Below, piece by piece: positions 42,935-51,481 of a stretch of 59,202 nucleotides of DNA; within the stretch, counting starts at the first letter, position 1, and every line of letters begins with the position of its first letter. A model generated the notes under the pieces. It made no database searches and had not been told where the DNA came from. It saw nothing but the letters and a program-made list of their open reading frames with translations. The stretch covers positions 1-59,202 of the forward strand of contig CAYUYM010000005.1 of assembly GCA_964449305.1 (NCBI GenBank), read 5' to 3'. The translations under genes were made by a program, and so were the position numbers. The DNA comes from CAYUYM01 sp964449305 (GTDB taxonomy: Bacteria; Bacteroidota; Ignavibacteria; SZUA-365; CAYQST01).

Positions 42935-43840
42935 TCATCTTCCGTCCAACTGTGCGAGCCGCTTGCGGATGCCGGCAAGCTGTTCGGCCAGCAGGCCGAG
43001 GAACACCATGAACATCGAGATGAGGATGAGGAGACTCGCCCCCACACTCACACCCTCATGGTTGAGGATGAACGGGATGCCCCAGACGACACCGAGCACA
43101 AAAAAGACAAGGGACACGGGAAGGAACAGCCGGAGCGGGTTGAAGAACATGATGATGTTGACGATCTCCAGAATGGTCTGGAATGCCGTCTGCACACCGA
43201 TCGTTGATGTGCCGGCGATGCGCTCGTGCACCACGATGGGGTGCTCCGTCACCAGGTGCTTCTGGTTGATGAAGATGAGCGTGATGATGTCGCTGAAGGC
43301 CATGCCATCGGGACAGAGGTGGAGGTACTCCTGCACAAGCTCCGTCCGGTAGAGCTTCATCCCGGAATTGAGGTCGTGGATGTGCAGCGGCATGAGGCGC
43401 CGTGCCAGGAAGCGGATGAGGACCTTGCCGAGCCCGCGGAAGCGCGAGGCGCTGCGCAACCCCCTGCGCGACCCGACGATGAGATCCGCGTCGGTCTTCT
43501 GCACCAGATCGTAGAGCGCATCGACATCCTCCAGACGGTGCTGCCCGTCGGCATCGATGGTGATCGCGTAGCCCGTCTCGGCAAGGCGCATGCCCGTCTT
43601 GATCGCCGCTCCGTAGCCGCGGTTCACCTTGTGCCGCACCACGCGCAGATGCAGCACGTCGTCGAACGCCCTGAGGGCAGCCGCCGTGCCGTCCTTCGAG
43701 CCGTCGTCCACCACCACGATGTGGTAGCCGCGGGCCCGGGCATGCTCGATGATGCGGGGCATCACCACTGGCACGCTCTCCTCCTCGTTGTAGCAGGGGA
43801 TGACCAGGGTCAGCCCCATGGGTCTGCCGGGATTGTACAT
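42935..43840 (-). CDS. GT2 glycosyltransferase with two C-terminal membrane helices (polyprenyl-phosphate sugar synthase type)
   Basis: Predicted 301 aa. GT-A fold: LTLVIPCYNEEESVPVV, VVVDDGSKDGTAAAL (first acidic motif), KVNRGYGAAIKTG, ITIDADGQHRLED (DxD-like). Two hydrophobic helices near the C-terminus (LFLPVSLVFFVLGVVWG and SLLILISMFMVFLGLL) place it with DPM1/ArnC/GtrB proteins that make undecaprenyl-phosphate sugars. The adjacent SMR-like gene ends one base into it (TGATG). Start at ATG 43840; a second ATG at 43819 is possible. Confidence 0.9.
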   Translation of the reverse strand: MYNPGRPMGLTLVIPCYNEEESVPVVMPRIIEHARARGYHIVVVDDGSKDGTAAALRAFDDVLHLRVVRHKVNRGYGAAIKTGMRLAETGYAITIDADGQHRLEDVDALYDLVQKTDADLIVGSRRGLRSASRFRGLGKVLIRFLARRLMPLHIHDLNSGMKLYRTELVQEYLHLCPDGMAFSDIITLIFINQKHLVTEHPIVVHERIAGTSTIGVQTAFQTILEIVNIIMFFNPLRLFLPVSLVFFVLGVVWGIPFILNHEGVSVGASLLILISMFMVFLGLLAEQLAGIRKRLAQLDGR

Positions 43841-44202
43841 CAGCTCTTTCCGATGAACCAGGTGCCGACGATGATGAGAAGCGCCCCGAGCCAGCGCTGC
43901 AGCGACACCTGTTCACGGAACACGATGAGCGCGGCAAGCAGGGCGATGACGTAACTGATGCTGATGAGGGGATAGATCACGCTGAACTCGAAGCGGCGGA
44001 GCAGGTCGATCCACAGAAAGGTGCCGATGAAGAACGACACCACCGACACCGCCACCTCCCATGCGAGAAGCGCGCGGAACAGATCGGCCGTCACAGGCCA
44101 GAAGCTCACCTTGAACCGCGTCATCCAGAGCTTCATGAGCACCTGGTTCAGGACAAACAGGATGTTGGCGAACAGCACCCAGCCATAGTCGATCATGGTC
44201 AT
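43840..44202 (-). CDS. Small multidrug-resistance (EamA/SMR)-like membrane protein
   Basis: Predicted 120 aa with four membrane helices (first: YGWVLFANILFVLNQVLM; last: WLGALLIIVGTWFIGKS). This is the size and topology of SMR/ArnE-ArnF-type proteins, some of which flip undecaprenyl-phosphate sugars. It is sandwiched between a methyltransferase and an ArnC/GtrB-like GT2, so a lipid-phosphate-sugar flippase role is a reasonable inference. Start at 44202 with GGAG eight bases upstream and a 1-base overlap with the upstream stop; the longer frame is not membrane-like. Confidence 0.82.
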   Translation of the reverse strand: MTMIDYGWVLFANILFVLNQVLMKLWMTRFKVSFWPVTADLFRALLAWEVAVSVVSFFIGTFLWIDLLRRFEFSVIYPLISISYVIALLAALIVFREQVSLQRWLGALLIIVGTWFIGKS

Positions 44203-45062
44203 CAGTGTGTCTCCTCTGCCGTGGGCTTGCGGGAAATGATGCGGATGGTGTCGAACAGATTCACCGGAACGCCCGCTCCTCGTCCACCGCGCTTCAGACG
44301 GATGCCGAGGCGGCGGAGCTGATGGAGGATGAGCTCCAACGGGACCAGCTTCCAAGGCCGGTCGCTCACCAGGATGTCGTGGCCGAGGCCGCTGAACAGG
44401 CGCTCCAGCGTGTCCCGCGAGAAGAACGTCACATGCTGCGGCGGGGTCATGAGCCTCCAGTGCCGGCCGGCGAGGCGGGCGTGCAGGGAATCCACATCGC
44501 CTGTCACCGTGAGCATGATGCCCCCCGGTTCCAGCACTGCGTCCAGCATGGACACGTCGGTGAAGGGATCTGGGAGATGCTCGATGGTGTCGAGCAGCAC
44601 GATCACATCCACCCGGCCCACCGCCTCCAGCGTCTCGCGACAGACGACGCCGTCGTGCACCACATGCCCGCGCTCACGCGCCGCAGCCGCGGCCGATGCG
44701 GAGATCTCGATGCCCTGGCAGGCGAAGTGTCCCCGCGCCATGTCGAGAAAGAACCCGTGGGCCGATCCCACCTCGAGCAGGCGCAGCCCCGGCCGGTCAC
44801 CGGTGATGCGCCGCAGCAGCGCCACGTCACGGGCGAACTCCCGGTGCAGGATGTCCTTCGTCGCCGCATAGTCGCCGTAGCCGTCCTCTTGCCCGCCGGT
44901 GAAGTACGATGCATCGTACACCGAGCCCGGATCGAACCCCTCCGGAAGGGCGGTGAACACCAGCCCGCATCCGCGGCAGCGCATGATGGCGTATCCCTTC
45001 TTCTCGAAACTCCGGGAGAGCGCGTCGCCACGGCACGCAGGACAGCGGTTGGAATGGTGCAT
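44202..45062 (-). CDS. Class I SAM-dependent methyltransferase with N-terminal zinc ribbon
   Basis: Predicted 286 aa. A Cys-x-x-Cys pair (CPAC at 7-10 and CRGC about 20 residues later) forms a zinc ribbon. Then the SAM motif LLEVGSAHGFFLDMA (about 110), VIVLLDTIEHLPDP (motif of UbiG-type enzymes) and GGIMLTVTGDVDSL follow. Methyltransferases of this domain order occur in O-antigen and rare-sugar loci, but neither the substrate nor O-, N- or C-methylation can be told. Start at MHHSNRCPAC keeps the ribbon as the N-terminus; the gap to the upstream amidotransferase is 10 bases. Confidence 0.85.
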   Translation of the reverse strand: MHHSNRCPACRGDALSRSFEKKGYAIMRCRGCGLVFTALPEGFDPGSVYDASYFTGGQEDGYGDYAATKDILHREFARDVALLRRITGDRPGLRLLEVGSAHGFFLDMARGHFACQGIEISASAAAAARERGHVVHDGVVCRETLEAVGRVDVIVLLDTIEHLPDPFTDVSMLDAVLEPGGIMLTVTGDVDSLHARLAGRHWRLMTPPQHVTFFSRDTLERLFSGLGHDILVSDRPWKLVPLELILHQLRRLGIRLKRGGRGAGVPVNLFDTIRIISRKPTAEETH

Positions 45063-45072
45063 CACGGATGCG

Positions 45073-47094
45073 TCAGACACGATGGTGCTTGGGGATGGCA
45101 TTGATGGTCTCAAGCGCCGCGATGGGGTCGATGGAAATGGTGTCGCAGTACCAGAGGATGGACTCCCAGCGCGGGCGGTTCTCATCCATCACCAGCTCCA
45201 GCGCCTTCTCCCGCGTGAGCATGCCCTCGCGGATCTGGTTGCTGCGGAACCAGTCGTTCTCCGTGTAGCCGCACACGGTGTGATAGATGTAGTTGTAGAA
45301 CGCCGCCGTCCCGTCGCCGATGCGCCAGGTGGTGCGCGTGTCGGGCGCCAGCTCCCATCCGTATCCGTCGATGATCGTCCGTTCGATCACCCCCTCGTCC
45401 CAGGCGAGATAGTCGAAAAGCGACAGATAGTCCTTCTTCACGAAGTAGTAGCTGAGGTAGGCGAAGAAGGTGTCCCACAGCGACGAGTTGAGATAGCCGG
45501 GGTTCTTGAGGAATTCCATGCCGTAGTACAGTGCAAGCTGGATGCTCTTCGATGCCTTCAGCTCCACGGCCACACGCTTGTCGAAATCCTTGGAGTAGTC
45601 CCACATGCGGATGCCGGAGAGCTCCTCCTTGAAATCCGCCTTCTCGTGGATGTTGAAGCACCAGACATCCTTGGAGATGCCGTAGTGCTTCTTGAGCTGG
45701 TTGACATACCAGAAGAACTGCTTGTCCCCTGCCATGAACAGGGGGATCAGGCCCATCACCGGCTTGCGGAGCCATGCGAGCACGTTCTTGCGGATGTTGG
45801 ACCGCTTGCGGGCGATGTCGGCGGAGATGATCACATGCTCCACCCCCAGCTCCCCGCACAACCGCGCGATGTTTCGCCGCGCCAGGTCGGTCACCATCCC
45901 CCAGTCGTAGGTGTAGGCGAGGGGGCGCAGTCCCAGCTCCTTCACAATGTAATGGAGGCCGTAGGAGCTGTCACGCCCGCCGCTCACGGCGATGATGCAG
46001 TCGTGCTGCGCGCGCGGGGAGCGCAGGGCGTCGGCCTCCCGTGCCAGGACGTCAGCGCCGTGCACCACATGGCGCCGGTAGTTGGTGCAGACGTTGCACA
46101 CGCCCGCATCATCGAAGGTGATGAACGGGATGGTCTCCGGGAGCAGGCAGCGACTGCAGCGGCGGAGCTGTGCCACCGCCTCCTCACAACGGCGGACATG
46201 CTCCTTCACTGACTGTGGGATGAGCGGTGCCGGCGCAGGATGTGTGCGCCGCTCGTCCATCATGGTGCCTCCTGCACGGAGGTACGTCACTGTCCGTTCG
46301 TGCCGCGTGCCCGACGCCGTATGTGTCGACACGCTCACAGAGAACTCGAATGCCGTGCGCGCCCCGGTTGTCAGATCAACGAGCCACCCCGAACGCGCAG
46401 CCACGGGCTCCACGGTGTAGCCTGCGAGCTGCCCGTCGGACATCATGCGGGCGAGGAAGTACTGCTCTGAAGCAAACACGAGCGGGGCGCCGGGCTTGTG
46501 GGCCAGGTAGAGCGAGCCATTGTTCGTCGCGAGCACGAGCGTGCCCGATCCCGCCGGAACCGCCGCAATGGCGGCCGTGCCGCGCAGCTCGTCGTACGTG
46601 GCTGCCACGGCGAATTCCAGCGAACGCAGCTCCCCGTGGTGTTCCGTCAGCAGGTCGAGGATCACCTCGGTGTCGATCTCGAAGCTGCGCGTCAACCCGG
46701 GGTGCCGGCCCCACAGCTCCGCATCGTTCACCACGATGCCGTTGTGGATGATCACCCCGCCGTTCTTCACCACCGGCTGGTTGTTGTCATACAGCTCCTG
46801 CGATCCGTTCGTGACCAGACGCGAGTGTCCGATGTAGGCCCGTGCCGGTGATGGCAGGCTTCCATCCTCCCGCGCCGGGCGACGGAAGAGCGAGTCGTAG
46901 GCCGGTGATGCCACCAGCGCATGCGCCGGGATGTTCTCCTTGCACACCACGAACTCGTCGTCGCTGATCAGGCAGATGCCCGACGCCTCCCTGCCGCGGC
47001 TCTCCGACAACAGGAAGATGCGGGACACGAGGGGCTTGATGTCCCGTGCCGCCGCCCCGGCCGCGCCGGGGATCACGCCGAATATTCCACACAT
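45073..47094 (-). CDS. Class II glutamine amidotransferase fused to PP-loop N-acetyl-sugar amidotransferase (PseA/WbpG-like)
   Basis: Predicted 673 aa. Residues 1 to about 280 are a class II (Ntn) glutaminase: MCGIFGV with Cys2 as nucleophile, YIGHSRLVTNG (89-97, the Arg of the glutamine site) and IIHNGIVVND (115-124). Residues about 300-673 match the N-acetyl-sugar amidotransferase family: two Cys pairs (Cys313/316 and Cys333/336 in CSRC and CNVC) and a PP-loop AVSGGRDSSYGLHY (369-382). PseA and WbpG in that family turn an N-acetyl group into an acetamidino group; WbpG works with separate HisH/HisF-type subunits. Here the ammonia source is in the same chain and no HisH/HisF pair is present nearby. 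It lies downstream of the legionaminate genes, so modification of legionaminic acid is the favoured hypothesis. Confidence 0.85.
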   Translation of the reverse strand: MCGIFGVIPGAAGAAARDIKPLVSRIFLLSESRGREASGICLISDDEFVVCKENIPAHALVASPAYDSLFRRPAREDGSLPSPARAYIGHSRLVTNGSQELYDNNQPVVKNGGVIIHNGIVVNDAELWGRHPGLTRSFEIDTEVILDLLTEHHGELRSLEFAVAATYDELRGTAAIAAVPAGSGTLVLATNNGSLYLAHKPGAPLVFASEQYFLARMMSDGQLAGYTVEPVAARSGWLVDLTTGARTAFEFSVSVSTHTASGTRHERTVTYLRAGGTMMDERRTHPAPAPLIPQSVKEHVRRCEEAVAQLRRCSRCLLPETIPFITFDDAGVCNVCTNYRRHVVHGADVLAREADALRSPRAQHDCIIAVSGGRDSSYGLHYIVKELGLRPLAYTYDWGMVTDLARRNIARLCGELGVEHVIISADIARKRSNIRKNVLAWLRKPVMGLIPLFMAGDKQFFWYVNQLKKHYGISKDVWCFNIHEKADFKEELSGIRMWDYSKDFDKRVAVELKASKSIQLALYYGMEFLKNPGYLNSSLWDTFFAYLSYYFVKKDYLSLFDYLAWDEGVIERTIIDGYGWELAPDTRTTWRIGDGTAAFYNYIYHTVCGYTENDWFRSNQIREGMLTREKALELVMDENRPRWESILWYCDTISIDPIAALETINAIPKHHRV

Positions 47095-47125
47095 GGGTCG
47101 GGTCCTTCCTCTGGGTCTGTCGTGA

Positions 47126-48526
47126 TCATGATCGTGATGAACCGGTGTCTCCGGCTCGTGTGGGGGACGCCTGGCGGAGCTCGAAGACCTGCATGCCGCC
47201 GTCCATCGTCACACGCGTCCAGACATCGGTGGATGCACCGCCGTTGCGCTGCGCGTCGAGGATGCTGGTGGCGAGCTGGGTGGACCGTCCGTCGAAGGTG
47301 GTCCCGATCGTCGCGCAATAGTATTTCGCACGGTGCCGGATCGAGGGCCGCTCGCGTGTGAGCCCGTCCAGCAGCTCCACCACGCGCTCCGGCCGGGTGA
47401 TCCGCTCATCCACCAGGCCGTTGTGCAGAAACTTGTACATGTCCATCGCGTTCTGCGCATAGTCGTAGAACAGTGGGTAGACGTTGAGCAGGGCCGCTTC
47501 AAGCATGATGCTGGACTGTCCGGTGATGATGCAATCCATCGAGCAGAGGAACTGGAACGACGTCTCCTGCCGCGGGTCCGAGTGCCGGCAGCCCTGTGCC
47601 TCCGCCATGTCGCGGACCTGTGCCAGCCGCTCCGGCGTGTCTGCGGGGTGCGGGCGGACACTCACGGTGAGCGTCGGATGATGCCGACGGATGGCCTCCA
47701 TGAGTTCCTCCAGGCGCTCGAGGGGATCGATCTCGTTGATGCAGATGCCGACCGACGCCACCCCGGTGCCGCGGTTGATGCGGTCAAAGAAGGCATCAGC
47801 CTTCTGGATGCCGACCAGGTAGGCCTCGGTCTGCGACGGCCCGGCGGCCGAGTACTTGTGCAGGGCATCCCGCCCATCGAGCAGGGCGACATCGAAGGCC
47901 AGCGCGGGGAACTCGTCCGACACCGCGGCATGCTGCACATACACGGTCCGTATGCCAAACTCGCGTGCCGCATGCATCGCCGTGCGCGTGAACATCGTCG
48001 TGTCATTGGAGAGCACCAGCACGCGCGGGCGGTGGCGGGCGAGGTACCGCCGTGTCGTCAGATAGTACCCGAAGGTCAGGAGGTAGTTCGTCAACCCCAT
48101 GCGCAACGACGTGCGTCGGTAGCCGTCGGCCGTGACCAGGTGCCACAGAAGGATGGGGATGAAGGGCAGCGACAGGAGATAGGCGCGGCCCACGGGATAC
48201 CTGATGGTGCTCACGGGGGCGGTGCCGAGCATGTCGGCGCCCAGCGCCTTCTGCAGCGGGGCAAGCGCGTTCCCCTGGTTCGTGGAGAAACCGAGGAACA
48301 GCACCCAGCGGTGATCCTGCGGCACCGTGGGGCGGGGCATGGCATGGCCGCCGCGGCGGACGTGCCCAAGGAAGTTCGAGAGGTAGCCTGGGAGGCGTGA
48401 CCCGGGACGTTCGGCACGCTCGCGGTTCTCCTCCACGGCGAACATGTACTTCTTGAACGACTCTGCCGACAGACTGTAGTTGAGGGCGAAGATGTCGAGC
48501 CGGAGAGCGCGCAACAATCCGGTCAT
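47126..48526 (-). CDS. Putative GT-B-fold transferase (capsule/teichoic-type), function uncertain
   Basis: Predicted 466 aa. I do not recognise a specific family with confidence. The middle contains TVYVQHAAVSDEFPALAFDV, comparable to the QHG/QHA loop of CDP-glycerol and capsule transferases, and VSVRPHPADTPERLAQV, like the RPHP element; CIITGQSSIMLEAALLNVYP is donor-site-like (S-S-x-x-x-E). These features suggest a nucleotide-sugar (perhaps CMP-nonulosonate) transferase. The position directly after the legionaminate genes would fit such a role. Gaps of 69 bases upstream and 31 downstream. Confidence 0.6.
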   Translation of the reverse strand: MTGLLRALRLDIFALNYSLSAESFKKYMFAVEENRERAERPGSRLPGYLSNFLGHVRRGGHAMPRPTVPQDHRWVLFLGFSTNQGNALAPLQKALGADMLGTAPVSTIRYPVGRAYLLSLPFIPILLWHLVTADGYRRTSLRMGLTNYLLTFGYYLTTRRYLARHRPRVLVLSNDTTMFTRTAMHAAREFGIRTVYVQHAAVSDEFPALAFDVALLDGRDALHKYSAAGPSQTEAYLVGIQKADAFFDRINRGTGVASVGICINEIDPLERLEELMEAIRRHHPTLTVSVRPHPADTPERLAQVRDMAEAQGCRHSDPRQETSFQFLCSMDCIITGQSSIMLEAALLNVYPLFYDYAQNAMDMYKFLHNGLVDERITRPERVVELLDGLTRERPSIRHRAKYYCATIGTTFDGRSTQLATSILDAQRNGGASTDVWTRVTMDGGMQVFELRQASPTRAGDTGSSRS

Positions 48527-48595
48527 GCGATGCCTCGGCCAGGTGCGGATGAAAGGGTCATGGGTGTGTGAAGCGTTCGGTGCGTGGATCGCGGC

Positions 48596-49369
48596 CTACA
48601 GGGTGAAGCCGTCGTCGACGATGATGTTCTGCCCGTTGATGTAGCGGGACTTGTCGGAGAGAAGGAACACGAGCGTGCCGCAGATGTCCTGCGGATCCAG
48701 CATGCCCTTGTTCTGGCAGTGACGGCGGTAGTTCTCGAGAAAGCGCTCCGGCTGGCGGTCGAGGATGCCGCCCGGGCTGATGAGGTTGATGCGCACGTTC
48801 TTCCCGGCATAGTAGCGCACGAAATACCGGCTCATGTGCTGCAGGCCGGACTTGATCACGGCATACTCCACCGAGTTGCGCAGACCTGTTCCTTCATACA
48901 CATCAAAGCGCGGAGGCACCACGCCATAGATGGACGAGATGTTCACAATGGAGCCGCCGCCATGGCGCGCGAAGTGCATGGCGAACTGCTGCGTGCAGAG
49001 GAAGTAGCCGCCGAGATGGAGGTTCACGTTCTCGCAGAAATCCTCGTACTCCACCTCCTCCAGGTCGCGTCCGTAGCGGGCAGTGCGCGGGTAGGCGCCG
49101 TTGACGAGCGCGTCCACTCTGCCGTGGCGCTTCATGCAGCGTGCAATGAGGCGCGCGATGGAGGCCTTCGACGTGATGTCGAGCGTCGCGACTTCCACGG
49201 AGGCTCCGGGGATGGACGCGAGCATGTCGGCCTTCACCCGCTTCGCCGCCGTGGGATTGACATCGGCGATCACCGCGGTGCCGCCCTCCTCCAGGATGGC
49301 GCGCACGAAGGCCCGTCCAAGCAGCCCCGCGCCGCCGGTCACCACAACCACCGTGTTGGTCAGAAGCAT
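48596..49369 (-). CDS. SDR oxidoreductase (PtmA-like) in the legionaminate cluster
   Basis: Predicted 257 aa. Classical SDR: VVVVTGGAGLLGRAFVRAI, VNGAYPRTARY, ISSIYGVVPPRF (catalytic Ser), and YAVIKSGLQHMSRY (Tyr-x-x-x-Lys), ending in NGQNIIVDDGFTL. It resembles the PtmA-type oxidoreductases found with legionaminic or pseudaminic acid genes in Campylobacter-like clusters; those act early in making the GlcN precursor, though their exact reaction is not settled in my memory. Placed after the class III aminotransferase with a 65-base gap. Confidence 0.82.
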   Translation of the reverse strand: MLLTNTVVVVTGGAGLLGRAFVRAILEEGGTAVIADVNPTAAKRVKADMLASIPGASVEVATLDITSKASIARLIARCMKRHGRVDALVNGAYPRTARYGRDLEEVEYEDFCENVNLHLGGYFLCTQQFAMHFARHGGGSIVNISSIYGVVPPRFDVYEGTGLRNSVEYAVIKSGLQHMSRYFVRYYAGKNVRINLISPGGILDRQPERFLENYRRHCQNKGMLDPQDICGTLVFLLSDKSRYINGQNIIVDDGFTL

Positions 49370-49434
49370 GGTTTCTCCGTTGTAAGGATGCCGGTGGAGC
49401 GCGGCCCATGCCGCGCCCCGTCAGGCATCGATGA

Positions 49435-50748
49435 TCAGGAAACGAGGCGCTTGAACCCGGCGTGCCGGATGTCGCCTTTGAGCTGGGACTCCACGTCGCC
49501 GGCGGCGATGTGCTTCGCCATCTTCGCGAACACCGTGTCGTGCGCGGCGAGGAAGGCGTTGATGATCTCCTCGGTGTGCGCCAGCGAGGTCACCACGGCC
49601 ATGTCGAGGAGGAAGCCCTGTTCCAGCATCTCCTGGATGTAGTAGGTCTGAAGCGCAAGCGCGTTGTCGTGATCGAAGCCGGCGTAGCTCAGTGTCGGGA
49701 CACCGTAGATCTTCATCCGGATGCCATGCTCCGCCGCCTTTGCCAGGCGCGCCTCGTTCAACATCGTCCCCATGGCCGTGTTGTGACCGATCACGTCGAT
49801 GCGCTGCATCTTGTCGATGGCGGCCAGCGCCGCGGCGAAGCCGATGCGCTCGGTCCAGAACGTGGAGCTGATGAAGGTCTCCTGCGCCGCCTCCATCACC
49901 GCACGCGTGCCGATGATGGCGCTGATCGGGAAGCCGTTGCCGAGCGACTTGCCGAGGATGGCCATGTCGGGCTTCACACCGAGCAGCAGATGCGATCCCC
50001 CGACGTTCGTTCGGTTGCCGAAGGTCACATCGTCGAAGATGAGCACGCAGTGGTACTTGTCGGCAATGGCGCGGACATCTTCCAGGAAGCCCGGCGCCGG
50101 CAGGGAGCTGCGCCGTGGTTCCATGATGATCACGCCGATCTCGTCGCCGTGGGCATCCATGAGCGCCTGCAGTTCATCGATCGCATTGTAGTTGAAGGGG
50201 AGGATGCTGTCCTTCAGATTCCGGGGCACACCCTTGGGCTGCAGGCCCGGCAGAAGCTGCCCATCGAGATTGGACTCGTTGCCGAGGTTCGCGGACAGGT
50301 ACCAGTCGTGCCAGCCGTGGTAGCCGGAGAAGGCCACCAGATCGCGCCCGGACGCTGCACGGGCGATGCGCACGGCGATGGAGCATGCCTCCCCACCCGT
50401 GCGGGCGAAGCGCGCCATCTCGGCCCACGGATGCACCTCGATCAACTTCTCCGCAAGCTGCACCTCCTCGTAGCTGTTCAGCGTGCACATGCCGCCGTCG
50501 TTGATCGCCGCGATCGCCGCAGCGTTCACGTCATCGTCGGCGTACCCCAGCACACAGGCGCCAACACCCATGCCGGCAAAATCGAAGTAGTGCTGGTCCG
50601 ACAGGTCCCACACTTCACACCCCTTGGCCCTGCGATAGTAGGCGGGCCAGAGCCCCGGGAGAAAGCGCTCCGGTCGCTTCGAGAACAATTGGTTGCCGCC
50701 GGGAATGAGGGTTTTCGCCTTCTCGTACAGCTCGATGCCTTTATTCAT
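49435..50748 (-). CDS. Class III PLP aminotransferase (glutamate-1-semialdehyde aminomutase-like)
   Basis: Predicted 437 aa. MNKGIELYEKAKTLIPGGNQ is the GSA-AT-like start (MNKGIELYEKAK), followed by the substrate-arm YFDFAGMGVGACVLGY, FARTGGEACSIAVRIAR, FSGYHGWHDWY, and the PLP lysine in AILGKSLGNGFPISAIIG. True HemL has a different context; in this locus the gene is sandwiched between legF and the PtmA-like SDR and overlaps legF by 8 bp, so it most likely acts on a sugar (for example making an amino-sugar precursor). The longer ORF start is rejected because it runs through legF. Confidence 0.85.
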   Translation of the reverse strand: MNKGIELYEKAKTLIPGGNQLFSKRPERFLPGLWPAYYRRAKGCEVWDLSDQHYFDFAGMGVGACVLGYADDDVNAAAIAAINDGGMCTLNSYEEVQLAEKLIEVHPWAEMARFARTGGEACSIAVRIARAASGRDLVAFSGYHGWHDWYLSANLGNESNLDGQLLPGLQPKGVPRNLKDSILPFNYNAIDELQALMDAHGDEIGVIIMEPRRSSLPAPGFLEDVRAIADKYHCVLIFDDVTFGNRTNVGGSHLLLGVKPDMAILGKSLGNGFPISAIIGTRAVMEAAQETFISSTFWTERIGFAAALAAIDKMQRIDVIGHNTAMGTMLNEARLAKAAEHGIRMKIYGVPTLSYAGFDHDNALALQTYYIQEMLEQGFLLDMAVVTSLAHTEEIINAFLAAHDTVFAKMAKHIAAGDVESQLKGDIRHAGFKRLVS

Positions 50749-51481
50749 GGTCCGTCGCTCCTTTGATGATGTCGAGATGTTGCAGTGTTGTTTCAACGAT
50801 CGCCATGTCGAACGCTTCGTCGATCTCGATGGATTTCCAGCGGGGAACAACGTAGGGCATGGTGCGGCTGTGAAGGAATCCCCCCTCCCGAAGCAGCACC
50901 TGCACGTCGGAGATGTAGAGCGACCCTTCGAAAAAGAACAGATCAGGGATGTCCTGCCTGCGGTACGGCGTCTTCCAGTCCTCACGCGCGTAGGGCACGA
51001 GCACGCCGGCCTCGTTCACACGCGCGCAGAACACCGGATGTGTGGCCTCCACCTTGCACACACCGACGATGGCGTCGGCGGTGTCGCGGTGCGCATCAAG
51101 CCGTTCGAGCGCACGATCCACGTCGGCGGATTCGGTCAGCGGCGAGGTCGGCTCCAGCAGCAGCAGGTAGTCGTACACATCACCCTGCGCGTGCAGGAAC
51201 TCGATGGCGTGCTGCATGAAGGCGAAGGATGGCGCAGTGTCGCTGGCCAGCTCCGCCGGCCGCAGGAAGGGCACATCGCACCCATGCTGGCGCGCAACAT
51301 CGGCGATCTCCGCGTCGTCGGTGGAGATGATGACCCGGTCCACATACCGTGAACCGCGGGCCGTCATGATGGGGTAGGACACGAGGGGTCTGCCGTCGAG
51401 TGGCAGGATGTTTTTGCGGGGCAGCCCCTTGCTGCCTCCTCTCGCCGGGACGAGGGCGAGAACCCGTTTGTCATGAATCAT
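50741..51481 (-). CDS. legF: CMP-legionaminic/acylneuraminate cytidylyltransferase
   Basis: Predicted 246 aa. LALVPARGGSKGLPRKNILPL is the NeuA/KdsB CTP loop (ALVPARGGSKGLPRKN), followed by DRVIISTDDAEIADVA, LLLEPTSPLTESADVD, and FFEGSLYISDV. It activates the nonulosonic acid as the CMP donor. Legionaminate rather than sialate is inferred from the neighbouring legB/legC/legH and the PtmE gene. It overlaps ptmE by 11 bp and the aminotransferase by 8 bp. Start at ATG 51481, giving the family N-terminus. Confidence 0.92.
   Translation of the reverse strand: MIHDKRVLALVPARGGSKGLPRKNILPLDGRPLVSYPIMTARGSRYVDRVIISTDDAEIADVARQHGCDVPFLRPAELASDTAPSFAFMQHAIEFLHAQGDVYDYLLLLEPTSPLTESADVDRALERLDAHRDTADAIVGVCKVEATHPVFCARVNEAGVLVPYAREDWKTPYRRQDIPDLFFFEGSLYISDVQVLLREGGFLHSRTMPYVVPRWKSIEIDEAFDMAIVETTLQHLDIIKGATDHE

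Noticed and set aside
49435..50748. HemL (haem biosynthesis) assignment for the class III aminotransferase
   Set aside because: It overlaps legF and sits within a nonulosonate cluster; the sequence resembles HemL only at family level.
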